12,357 nucleotides of DNA from assembly GCA_964534315.1 (NCBI GenBank), contig CAZHOV010000172.1, positions 1 through 12,357 of the forward strand. Reading direction: 5' to 3'. Position numbers and translations under genes: made by a program. Positions 1 to 7,692 of the stretch are shown one piece after another. The first letter of the stretch is position 1. The number at the start of each line of letters is the position of its first letter. The stretch comes from CAZHOV01 sp964534315 (GTDB lineage Bacteria > Bacteroidota > Bacteroidia > Chitinophagales > Saprospiraceae). The notes under the pieces were generated by a model. The model saw nothing but the letters and a program-made list of their open reading frames with translations. It was not told where the DNA came from and did not search any database.

Positions 1-29
1 AACCTTAATAATATTTTGCAATTTTACAA

Positions 30-49
30 ATCTTTCGCTTGCGAAAGAT
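30..49. repeat. Short perfect hairpin, possible terminator of an upstream gene
   Basis: TCTTTCGC and GCGAAAGA (31-38 and 41-48) are perfectly complementary around TT, and an extra A/T pair brings the stem to 9 bp. It sits at the window edge in AT-rich sequence. A T-rich stretch follows only after a gap, so it could be a terminator of a gene to the left or simply a stable hairpin. No gene is visible in 1-278. Confidence 0.35.
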
Positions 50-129
50 CAGATAATAAATCTTTTTGAGTTGATATTTCCCCAATCTGATCCGGTATTT
101 TTTCATTCCTATCTTACCGGAATTCACCG

Positions 130-137
130 TATATTTG
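130..137 (+). promoter_or_regulatory. Possible -7 element upstream of uvrA
   Basis: TATATTTG matches the Bacteroidota -7 consensus TAnnTTTG. No convincing TTTG lies about 19 bp upstream, so only half of the promoter is supported. It would give a leader of roughly 135 nt for the UvrA gene. The rest of 1-278 holds no believable gene: the short open frames there have no family resemblance. Confidence 0.25.
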
Positions 138-278
138 ATGTTCTAAAATTTCGAAATGGCCTGTTTTTTTATTTTGAACAGAAGGCTATAAACGGTTGTT
201 ACCTAAGCTCAAGATCAAAACTATCTTCCCCCGAAAATCAGATCAATCCACCATACGCGCATTCTATAATAAATCATT

Positions 279-3128
279 ATGCCCAATAAAAAAGACACTG
301 CTACGCTTCCTCAGCCCCCCAAGCTCGACAAGCCTACCAACGAGATACGGATTAAGGGAGCTCGCGCCAATAATCTGAAAAATATCGATTTGTCCATTCC
401 GAAGAATAAGCTGGTTGTAGTCACCGGGGTATCTGGTTCCGGAAAATCGTCATTGACAATGGATACTCTCTTTGCCGAGGGGCAGCGCCGATATGTGGAG
501 AGTCTTTCTTCTTATGCCCGCCAGTTTTTGATGCGGATGAAAAAGCCGGATGTCGATTATATTCAGGGAATTTGCCCGGCTATTGCTATCGAACAGAAAG
601 TAAGTACCAGTAATGCCCGGTCAACGGTGGGGTCGCTTACTGAAGTATATGACTTTCTAAGATTACTATATGCCCGAATCGGCAAAACCTTTTCTCCGGT
701 CAGCGGCAATATCGTAAAGAAGCACGAGGTGACTGATGTTACCGTTTTTATTCACAGCTTCGAAGAAGGCAGTAAGGTGCAGTTATTTATCCCGCTTCCT
801 ACCCGCTACAAAGACCGGAGCCTCTCGCAGGAATTGAATCTGCTTCTCCAAAAAGGATATACCCGCGTTATCGTTGAGGGGGAGCAAACGCGTATCGAAG
901 ATCTATTGGAGAGTGACCGGTTTGATTTTAACAAGACCATCAACGAATTTAAAGATGCCGGGATCAGAATTTTGATCGACCGGTTTGTAGTGAAAAAAGA
1001 GGATGAAGAGAATAAAAAGCGGATTGCCGACTCTATACAAACGGCCTTTTATGAAAGTGAAGGGGAGTGCATCGTAGATATTATGGACGTCGAAGAGCGG
1101 TATTTCAATAATCGTTATGAGCTGGACGGGATGGAGTTTGTGGAACCCACCCCCCAGCTATTTAATTACAATAATCCTTTTGGTGCCTGTCCTACTTGCG
1201 AGGGATACGGCAAAATCATGGGGATTGATGAGAAAAAGGTAGTGCCGAATCCGACCCTTTCCGTTTATGAAGGGGCTATTGCTTGCTGGAAGGGAGAGAA
1301 GCTGGGGCGTTGGCTGGATCATTTTCTGGAGGTAGCGCACCATTTTGATTTTCCGGTCCACCGGCCGTATGAAGACCTGACCAAAGCAGAAAAAAAGCTG
1401 CTGTGGAGTGGAAATGAGTATTTTGATGGCATCAACGATTTCTTTGCTGAATTAGAAGAGAAAACATACAAGATACAAAATCGTGTTATGCTGGCCCGGT
1501 ACAGAGGGCGTACTACTTGTACCGTATGCGATGGTGGAAGACTCCGGAAAGAAGCCACTTACGTTAAAGTTGGCGGCAAAGACATTACCGAGCTGGTTGA
1601 ATATCCTATCGACGAATTGCTGGAATTTTTTCAAAACCTGGAACTCAGCGAATATGATGTCACTATTGCCAAAAGGCTGACCCTGGAAATTACCAATCGG
1701 TTGGAATTTATGTGCAAGGTGGGGTTAAGTTATCTTACGCTTGGCCGAATATCCAGTACCCTCAGTGGAGGAGAAACGCAGCGGATCAATCTCACCAGAA
1801 CGCTGGGCAGCAACTTGACTTCCTCTTTATATATTTTGGACGAACCGAGCATCGGGCTGCATCCGAAAGATACGAACAGGTTGGTTCAGGTCCTCAAATC
1901 GCTTCGTGACCTTGGAAATACGGTGGTCGTCGTTGAGCATGAAGAAGATATCATTAAAAATGCTGATTATTTGATCGACATTGGTCCTGGTGCCGGTATT
2001 CATGGAGGAGAGGTTGTCTTTGCGGGGCCTTACGAAAAGATCTATGAGGATGCGGCGACCAGTTTGACGACCAAATACATGAGTAACCGCATGCAGATTG
2101 AGGTGCCTGCTGTTCGCCGTTCTTTTACTCGTCAAATAGATATTATTAGGGCCCGTCAACACAATCTAAAGAGCATTGATATTACTATACCGTTAGAAGC
2201 GTTGACAGTGGTGTGCGGAGTATCGGGATCGGGAAAGACAACCTTGGTCAAACAGGTGCTTTATCCTGCATTAAAGCGGCATTTAGGAGAAGCTTTTTCG
2301 GGGACCGTGGGAGCGTTTAAAAGCCTGGAGGGAAATTTGGACGATATCTCCCAGATCGAAATGGTCAATCAAAATCCGATCGGTAAATCTTCCCGCTCCA
2401 ATCCGGTGACTTACGTCAAAGCCTATGATACGATCAGAAAGTTAATGTCGGATCAGCAGCTATCGCGTATTCGCGGGTTTAAGCCGAAGCACTTTTCATT
2501 CAATGTAGATGGAGGTCGTTGCGAGACCTGCAAAGGAGATGGAGAGCAGGTTATTGAAATGCAGTTTTTAGCAGATGTGCGGCTAGTTTGCGAGGAATGC
2601 GACGGAAAGCGCTTCAAGCAGGAGGTGTTGGATGTGGAATACAAAGGAAAAAATATTTACAATATCCTGGATTTAAGTATTGAAGAGGCGCTGGAGTTCT
2701 TCAAAGATGCGGACGATATTGTGAAAAAGATACAGCCCCTATATGATGTCGGACTCGGATACGTGAAGCTGGGACAATCTTCAAGTACGCTTTCCGGCGG
2801 GGAGGCCCAACGGGTCAAGCTGGCATCCTTTCTGGCTAAAGAAAACCCTCGCGACCACGTTTTCTTTATTTTTGACGAGCCGACTACCGGCCTGCATTTC
2901 CACGATATTCAAAAGTTGTTGAATGCTCTAAACGCCCTGGTAGAGAAAGGCCACACGGTATTAGTCGTAGAGCACAACATGGAAGTCATCAAATCTGCCG
3001 ACTGGGTGATTGACCTCGGACCTGACGGAGGAAAGAATGGCGGACACCTGGTTTTTCAGGGAACGCCGGAAGAACTGGTAGAGGTGGAGGAATCGTATAC
3101 CGGGAAGTATCTTAAAGAAAAATTATGA
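279..3128 (+). CDS. uvrA: UvrA-family excinuclease ABC subunit A (ATPase, damage recognition)
   Basis: UvrA is the DNA-damage-sensing ATPase of nucleotide excision repair; it scans DNA as a dimer and loads UvrB. The protein has 949 residues, close to the usual 940, and two ABC modules. Walker A motifs are GVSGSGKSS (50-58) and GVSGSGKTT (647-655), signatures LSGGE at 495-499 and 838-842, and Walker B motifs ILDEP (519-523) and FDEP (865-868). The UvrB-binding insert (about 135-270) is present, unlike in short UvrA2 proteins. The C-terminal zinc finger is intact: CETC at 748-751, 19 residues, CEEC at 771-774. CTVC at 414-417 also matches the family. The first zinc module keeps only CPTC (304-307); its other cysteine pair is replaced by Y280 and D283. 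Bacteroidota often carry several UvrA paralogues, so this may be a second copy. No Shine-Dalgarno precedes the ATG, but homology begins soon after it (NEIRIKGARANNLKN). Confidence 0.96.
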   Translation: MPNKKDTATLPQPPKLDKPTNEIRIKGARANNLKNIDLSIPKNKLVVVTGVSGSGKSSLTMDTLFAEGQRRYVESLSSYARQFLMRMKKPDVDYIQGICPAIAIEQKVSTSNARSTVGSLTEVYDFLRLLYARIGKTFSPVSGNIVKKHEVTDVTVFIHSFEEGSKVQLFIPLPTRYKDRSLSQELNLLLQKGYTRVIVEGEQTRIEDLLESDRFDFNKTINEFKDAGIRILIDRFVVKKEDEENKKRIADSIQTAFYESEGECIVDIMDVEERYFNNRYELDGMEFVEPTPQLFNYNNPFGACPTCEGYGKIMGIDEKKVVPNPTLSVYEGAIACWKGEKLGRWLDHFLEVAHHFDFPVHRPYEDLTKAEKKLLWSGNEYFDGINDFFAELEEKTYKIQNRVMLARYRGRTTCTVCDGGRLRKEATYVKVGGKDITELVEYPIDELLEFFQNLELSEYDVTIAKRLTLEITNRLEFMCKVGLSYLTLGRISSTLSGGETQRINLTRTLGSNLTSSLYILDEPSIGLHPKDTNRLVQVLKSLRDLGNTVVVVEHEEDIIKNADYLIDIGPGAGIHGGEVVFAGPYEKIYEDAATSLTTKYMSNRMQIEVPAVRRSFTRQIDIIRARQHNLKSIDITIPLEALTVVCGVSGSGKTTLVKQVLYPALKRHLGEAFSGTVGAFKSLEGNLDDISQIEMVNQNPIGKSSRSNPVTYVKAYDTIRKLMSDQQLSRIRGFKPKHFSFNVDGGRCETCKGDGEQVIEMQFLADVRLVCEECDGKRFKQEVLDVEYKGKNIYNILDLSIEEALEFFKDADDIVKKIQPLYDVGLGYVKLGQSSSTLSGGEAQRVKLASFLAKENPRDHVFFIFDEPTTGLHFHDIQKLLNALNALVEKGHTVLVVEHNMEVIKSADWVIDLGPDGGKNGGHLVFQGTPEELVEVEESYTGKYLKEKL

Positions 3129-3132
3129 AGAA

Positions 3133-3191
3133 TCTCGCAGAGCCGCAAGGCTCGCAGAGATTTTCTCTGCGAGCCTTGCGGCTCTGCGAGA
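3133..3191. terminator. Perfect 28-bp inverted repeat between convergent genes, probable bidirectional terminator
   Basis: Positions 3133-3160 are the exact reverse complement of 3164-3191, with only TTT between. Each arm also contains the 9-mer CTCGCAGAG twice, separated by CCGCAAGG. The hairpin begins 4 bp after the uvrA stop and ends 4 bp before the stop of the opposing hydrolase gene, so it could end both transcripts. Neither side has a long U-tract, so termination may not be classical; 3' end protection is an alternative. It also resembles hairpin repeats dispersed in Bacteroidota genomes, which is an inference from memory. Confidence 0.7.
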
Positions 3192-3195
3192 AAAC

Positions 3196-4722
3196 CTACC
3201 GTTTTGCCTCAATCTCATGGAAGAAGATATCATTATTAGGCACATCGAATTGAAGTTCCTGCACTTTTCCGTTGTTATCTAGAATAAACTGAACCGTTCC
3301 AAAGTCGAACCAGGCGTGGATTTCGTTCCAGTTGATCTTAAAGGTATTGACATGCCAGTGCGACAAGGAGGCATTTAGGCGTTGCGCGGTTTTGAAATTG
3401 AGTTTCAGCTTGCCATTTTCGAAAACGATCTCAATATCTCCGAACATGGGATCGCTGTACAGACCTGCATATTCCTCTAGCGGTAGCGAGGGAGCAGTTC
3501 CTTCTATCCGGCTATCCATGCGGGCATCAACAACTGATTGCATTCGTTGTGTGAACGCATTGTCCCGCTCTAGTCCCCAACTGCTCCAGTCTTTTTCTGC
3601 TACGTCAAGATAATGATCCAGGATGTAGTAGGTGAGCGGGGTACTGATCCCTTTCATGCTATTGGTGAGAATGACAATTCCCAGATTTTCCTCCGGTACC
3701 ATAGTAACCTTGGAATACATGCCATCGTAGCCGCCCCCATGATAAGCCACTTTTCGACCGGCATAGTCCATGAGGCTCCAGCCTAGGCCATAGCCTGAGA
3801 AGTTTCTATTCCGGTATTGTTCTTTGGCCCCTTTGCTTACCTTAAAAGAATTATGAGGTTTTAGAAAATCACTTTGGATAGATTCAGAAAAGATCTGTTC
3901 GCCTTCATGCTGCCCACCGTTGAGTTGCAATTGAAGCCATTTGAGCATGTCATTGGTACACGACAAGATACCGCCCGCAGCACCCATATTATCCCAGTTG
4001 ACATAGGGGATTTTCTTATTTCCACCCTCTATTGGTTTGTGCGGTTGAGCAATATTATTCATCGATTGGAGGTCGTCTACAGAGGTCAGGGTACGGGTCA
4101 TACCTAGTGGATCAAAGATTTTTTCCTTAATAAACTCATCCCAGGCTTTTCCGGAAACTGCTTTGATCACCTCCCCTGCCGTGATGAACATCAAATTGGA
4201 GTAACCATAACCAGCTCTGAATTCATAAGCCTGGTGCACGTGCTGGATAAGAGGCAAGAGGTCTTCGGGGGCATAATCGCTTTTATACCAGATCACATCC
4301 CCGCTGAAGGTTCCCAACCCTGCCCGGTGGCATAGTAGATCTCTTACGGTGATATGTTCGGTGACATAGGGATCATACATTTTGAAGTTGGGTAAGTAGT
4401 TGCGCACCGGATCGTCCCAATTGAGTTTTCCTTCATCTACCAAAATGCCAATAGCGGCGGAGATAAATGCCTTAGTATTGGAAGCAATGGCAAAGACTGA
4501 ATTACCGTCTACTGGTTTGGAACCCAATACCTCCAGATTGCCATATCCTTTAGAGAGGACCACTTCTCCATCTTTAATAATTCCGACGGCAAAGCCCGGG
4601 ATATTCCAGTCGGCTCTGGCCTGATCAAAGTAGTCGTCAAATTTTCCAGCCTCCGTTTGAGCAGGAAGAATGGAGTAGGAGATAAGGAATAAAAAGGGAG
4701 CGAATAAAATTTTCCAATTCAT
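3196..4722 (-). CDS. Exported class C beta-lactamase-like serine hydrolase with C-terminal DUF3471 domain
   Basis: This is a 508-residue member of the beta-lactamase/transpeptidase-like family (PF00144 type), which includes esterases, D-aminopeptidases and penicillin-binding-like enzymes. An N-terminal signal peptide ends near LPAQTEA (19-25), so the enzyme acts in the periplasm or outside. Catalytic motifs are SNTK (81-84, nucleophile S81 and general base K84), YSN (174-176), and HGGG (328-331) in place of KTG. Residues from about 413 (LPLEEYAGLYSDP) to the end fit the beta-rich DUF3471 domain often fused to these enzymes. An AGGAGG on the minus strand (4736-4741) lies 13 nt before the ATG, a long spacing but a clear ribosome-binding site in a phylum that often lacks one. 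The gene is convergent with uvrA and divergent from the DUF4350 operon. The substrate cannot be told; true beta-lactam resistance is not implied. Confidence 0.92.
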   Translation of the reverse strand: MNWKILFAPFLFLISYSILPAQTEAGKFDDYFDQARADWNIPGFAVGIIKDGEVVLSKGYGNLEVLGSKPVDGNSVFAIASNTKAFISAAIGILVDEGKLNWDDPVRNYLPNFKMYDPYVTEHITVRDLLCHRAGLGTFSGDVIWYKSDYAPEDLLPLIQHVHQAYEFRAGYGYSNLMFITAGEVIKAVSGKAWDEFIKEKIFDPLGMTRTLTSVDDLQSMNNIAQPHKPIEGGNKKIPYVNWDNMGAAGGILSCTNDMLKWLQLQLNGGQHEGEQIFSESIQSDFLKPHNSFKVSKGAKEQYRNRNFSGYGLGWSLMDYAGRKVAYHGGGYDGMYSKVTMVPEENLGIVILTNSMKGISTPLTYYILDHYLDVAEKDWSSWGLERDNAFTQRMQSVVDARMDSRIEGTAPSLPLEEYAGLYSDPMFGDIEIVFENGKLKLNFKTAQRLNASLSHWHVNTFKINWNEIHAWFDFGTVQFILDNNGKVQELQFDVPNNDIFFHEIEAKR

Positions 4723-4816
4723 AATGGTCGTTTTTCCTCCTAAATATAAAAACTAAATTCAAAAGCTACTCATTTATTGAATACAAAACCAATTGACAGA
4801 AGGTGGAGGTATTTGT

Positions 4817-4847
4817 TTTGAATAGGATAATATTTATTTTAGCTTTG
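4817..4847 (+). promoter_or_regulatory. Bacteroidota-type promoter of the DUF4350-moxR operon
   Basis: TTTG (4817-4820), a 19-bp spacer and TAGCTTTG (4840-4847) match the -33/-7 consensus TTTG-N19-TAnnTTTG exactly. Transcription would start near 4854, giving a leader of about 46 nt before the ATG at 4900. The other strand of this 177-bp gap carries the start region of the serine hydrolase gene. Confidence 0.65.
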
Positions 4848-4899
4848 TAACGGGCCAGAAGGCAAGCGCCATTGCCGCCTGTTAATTTCAATTTCCTGA

Positions 4900-6183
4900 A
4901 TGAAAAATCGTTCGACAGTTATCTTTATTTTAGTGGTGTTTGCAGTGGCAGCAGGGTTTATCGTCTTTTTTGCCATTTTTGACAATAGTAATGACGAGGA
5001 ATTGGATTGGTTTGAATCCTACCTCGAAATAGGCAATGATCCTTATGGCTCTCTGGTTTTGCACGAACTGCTCTCCACCTTCCCGTCTTCCGATCCGCTG
5101 ATCGATCTGGATACAACAGTTGCCGCCTCACTCCCGATAGATACGAGTGGTGCCAGCAACTTTATTTTTTTAGGGGAAAGCGCCTTTTTCGATTCGCTCG
5201 ATGTACAACAGCTCTCTACTTTTGTAGCGGCTGGTAATCAGGCTTTTATTTTCTCAAAAACGATCCCTAAAATCTTGATCAATGAGATTTATACCAACAA
5301 CTGTACAGAAGAGATCTGGCAGGATTATGATGGCATATTACTTCCTCAAGGCAGATTGACGCTGGAGCATCCGGCACTGCAGTTAGATGCTGCTTATGTA
5401 TTTGAATACTATTCTCCTGACGGCGATGAGGTGTATTTGTGGAATTATATAGACTCGGCGTTTATTTGCAACACCGAAAATAGCTTTGTGCCGCTCGGCC
5501 TGGTAAACCAGCAGTTTGTCAATTTTGCCCGGTTGAGGTTCGGAGACGGATATTTTTATTTTCATACAAACCCCATTCTATTTTCCAATTTTGCACTTCT
5601 CAAAGAAGAGGGGCGGGCCTATGCGAATAGAGTGCTGCGGCATTTACCTCCCGGAACAAAGTATTGGGATACGCAGAGCCGGGTAGAGGAATATGTAGGT
5701 CGCCGGTTAAATGATCTGGACGATAATCGGGGGGTAAGTGAAAGTCCGCTCAAGTTTATTTTGACGCATCGCTCCCTGGCCTGGGCCTGGTATTTAGGCC
5801 TTGGAGCTGCTTTGCTGTACCTGATCTTCCGGGCTAAGCGCAAGCAACGGGAAATCCCGGTTATTGAAGAAATACGAAATACCTCTCTTGATTTTATCAA
5901 CGCCACCGGAACACTATACTATCTTCAAAAAAATCACAAACGGTTAGCTACTCAAAAGATGAATTTATTCCTTGGTTTTTTGAGGAATAGATATCATTTA
6001 GATACCGTAACGTTAGATACTGCTTTTGTGAAAAATCTGGCCTCCACTGCACAGGTGGAGGAGGCAGTTATCGAAAAGATTCTTTTGTTAAATGAAAACA
6101 TCCATAATACGAAAGCTATTAGTGAGGTTACCTTAGTGGCGTTTCACGAAGCTATAGAGAACTTTTATCGAGAATGTAAGTAA
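4900..6183 (+). CDS. DUF4350 domain membrane protein
   Basis: The 427-residue protein has an N-terminal membrane segment (about 7-27), a large domain facing the periplasm, and a second membrane segment (about 293-311) followed by basic RAKRKQR and a cytoplasmic tail of about 110 residues. NDPYGSLVLHELL (46-58) resembles the conserved start of the DUF4350 domain. FIFLGESAFFDSLDVQQLSTFV (88-109) fits its Rossmann-like core, in which a flag-like strand is followed by a helix. DUF4350 proteins are typically encoded beside MoxR ATPases and DUF58 proteins in operons thought to handle envelope protein maturation; their biochemical role is not established. Here the next gene is moxR, 19 bp downstream. 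No Shine-Dalgarno is evident before the ATG. Confidence 0.82.
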   Translation: MKNRSTVIFILVVFAVAAGFIVFFAIFDNSNDEELDWFESYLEIGNDPYGSLVLHELLSTFPSSDPLIDLDTTVAASLPIDTSGASNFIFLGESAFFDSLDVQQLSTFVAAGNQAFIFSKTIPKILINEIYTNNCTEEIWQDYDGILLPQGRLTLEHPALQLDAAYVFEYYSPDGDEVYLWNYIDSAFICNTENSFVPLGLVNQQFVNFARLRFGDGYFYFHTNPILFSNFALLKEEGRAYANRVLRHLPPGTKYWDTQSRVEEYVGRRLNDLDDNRGVSESPLKFILTHRSLAWAWYLGLGAALLYLIFRAKRKQREIPVIEEIRNTSLDFINATGTLYYLQKNHKRLATQKMNLFLGFLRNRYHLDTVTLDTAFVKNLASTAQVEEAVIEKILLLNENIHNTKAISEVTLVAFHEAIENFYRECK

Positions 6184-6202
6184 AAAATAGCATAAAAAAA
6201 TA

Positions 6203-7273
6203 ATGCTCATGCAAATAGACGAAATCAATGAAGACACTTCTCCCGAAATGGATCAACCCCTGAAATCAGAGGAGCAAGAGACGGAAACCGGCCATGAAAA
6301 CCCTGGTTTGTTTTCGAACCGGCTTGATGTATCGACGGTATACGCCACTACGCTGAAGGTTCGCGAAGAGTTGCACAAGGTGATCGTTGGGCAGGAAGAG
6401 TTGATCGATCTCCTTTTGGCGAGTCTTTTTGTTGGCGGTCATGTGTTGGTGGAAGGGGTGCCGGGGATTGCCAAAACGCTAACCGCCAAGCTACTGGCTC
6501 AAACGATAGACGTAGATTTTTCAAGAATACAGTTTACGCCCGATTTGATGCCTACCGATGTTATCGGTACTAACATCTTTAATATGAAAACGTCGGATTT
6601 TACCTTCAATAAAGGGCCGATCTTTTCCAATATTGTTCTGATTGATGAGATCAACAGGGCACCGGCCAAGACACAATCCGCTTTGTTTGAAGTGATGGAA
6701 GAATTTCAGGTGACGGTAGACGGGGTAACATCTATTATGGATTTTCCGTTTTTTGTCATTGCTACACAGAATCCTATTGAGCAGGAAGGTACTTACAAGT
6801 TGCCGGAAGCCCAGCTCGACCGGTTTCTGTTCAAGATCATTCTCAACTATCCGGACCTGGAAGAAGAGCAATCTATTCTCAAGCGCTTTCAGACAGATTT
6901 CAAGATGAATGTGCAGCGGGAGGTGGCGAAGGTGTGTACAAAAGAAGACATCAAAAAATGCCAGGATTTGATTGAGCAGGTCCGCATAGAAGAACCCTTG
7001 CTGGAATATATCGCTCAGATCATCCACGACACCCGCCACAACGGCGATCTCTTTCTCGGCGCTTCCACCCGGGCCTCTTTGGCGATCATGAAAGCTTCCA
7101 AAGCAATGGCCGCCATCAATGGTCGGGACTTTGTTACGCCCGATGATATTCAAACGGTTGCCTATCCGGTACTCAACCACCGGATTATTCTCCGCCCTGA
7201 ACGTGAAATGGAAGGCGTTACGCCGGAAGATGTGATTCAGGATATTTTGCGGAAGCAGGAGGTGCCGAGGTAA
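6203..7273 (+). CDS. MoxR-family AAA+ ATPase
   Basis: MoxR ATPases are chaperone-like AAA+ proteins that help assemble or activate partner proteins, often VWA or envelope complexes. The 356-residue protein has Walker A GVPGIAKT (85-92), Walker B IVLIDE (144-149), followed by NRAPAKTQSALFEVMEE (151-167), sensor 1 ending in N190, the arginine-finger region LDRF (205-208) and sensor 2 GASTRA (286-291). The C-terminal lid ends with VLNHRI and the usual EREMEG. The first 40 residues are acidic and variable. The start may be ATG 6203 or ATG 6209; neither has a Shine-Dalgarno, and 6203 lies in a small AGCAT/ATGCT inverted repeat (6189-6207). It is probably co-transcribed with the DUF4350 gene. The DUF58 gene usually found beside moxR is absent here. 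Confidence 0.93.
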   Translation: MLMQIDEINEDTSPEMDQPLKSEEQETETGHENPGLFSNRLDVSTVYATTLKVREELHKVIVGQEELIDLLLASLFVGGHVLVEGVPGIAKTLTAKLLAQTIDVDFSRIQFTPDLMPTDVIGTNIFNMKTSDFTFNKGPIFSNIVLIDEINRAPAKTQSALFEVMEEFQVTVDGVTSIMDFPFFVIATQNPIEQEGTYKLPEAQLDRFLFKIILNYPDLEEEQSILKRFQTDFKMNVQREVAKVCTKEDIKKCQDLIEQVRIEEPLLEYIAQIIHDTRHNGDLFLGASTRASLAIMKASKAMAAINGRDFVTPDDIQTVAYPVLNHRIILRPEREMEGVTPEDVIQDILRKQEVPR

Positions 7274-7457
7274 GGGGGGCAATGAATAAGGTGCAATGTG
7301 CAGTTTACAATTGGGGGGGGTTAAGAAAAATAATATTGTCTGAAGCGCTACCATCTTTGCTCAACGAATATTTTTACCAACGCATTCATCAGGTCGTTCT
7401 GTCCTTAAAGGGGGGTGGAAAAGACATATGCCGTACCTAAAGGCACGGTTATCTATT
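7274..7457. other. Gene-free G-run-rich region after moxR
   Basis: No coding frame or clear terminator is visible. The stretch holds three guanine runs: G6 just after the moxR stop, G8 at 7313-7320 and G6 near 7410. From about 7358 it contains decayed hairpin elements, such as GTCCTTAAAGGGG and CCGTACC-TAAA-GGCACGG. These recall dispersed intergenic repeats of Bacteroidota genomes (an inference from memory). Together with the repeat that follows, it fills the 349 bp between moxR and the propeller gene. Confidence 0.4.
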
Positions 7458-7692
7458 GGCCTATTTTGTTCAGTTAATTAATAGTAGCAAAAGGTTTATG
7501 AAAAAGATAATCGTTGAATAGGAAAAAGAATAACTCCCTTTTTATCAAGTAAGGTGTTTTTCCAAGCCCAAGGCAACGTTGCTTTAAGCTTTGCCCTACT
7601 TTTATAACAAAACGAACTATCTATGAAAAATAATTTTTTACTACTATTTATTTGTTTGTTTCCGATGGGGCTTTTTGCCCAAAACTGGGAAC
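7458..7692 (+). repeat. Direct repeat copy 1: leader plus signal-peptide coding start
   Basis: This block matches 11367-11601. By hand count there are 10 substitutions and no indels over the 165 bp before the ATG, and 3 substitutions in the first 70 coding bases; similarity drops sharply afterwards. It carries the leader and signal sequence of an exported protein in both places. A possible -7 element TACTTTTA (7597-7604) is shared by both copies, but its -33 partner is weak. A 7-codon open frame (7498-7521, MKKIIVE) behind AAAAGG is identical in both copies. Confidence 0.9.

Noticed and set aside
71..378. Two overlapping open frames of 60-72 residues before and into uvrA
   Set aside because: Low-complexity translations with no family likeness, and both run into the uvrA start in other frames.
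3196..4722. Beta-lactam resistance gene
   Set aside because: The fold family matches, but HGGG in place of KTG and the DUF3471 domain fit the broad esterase/peptidase-like group, so resistance cannot be claimed.
6521..7354. 277-residue open frame on the minus strand
   Set aside because: It lies antisense to the MoxR gene, whose motifs are unmistakable, and its translation resembles no protein family; it is a shadow frame.
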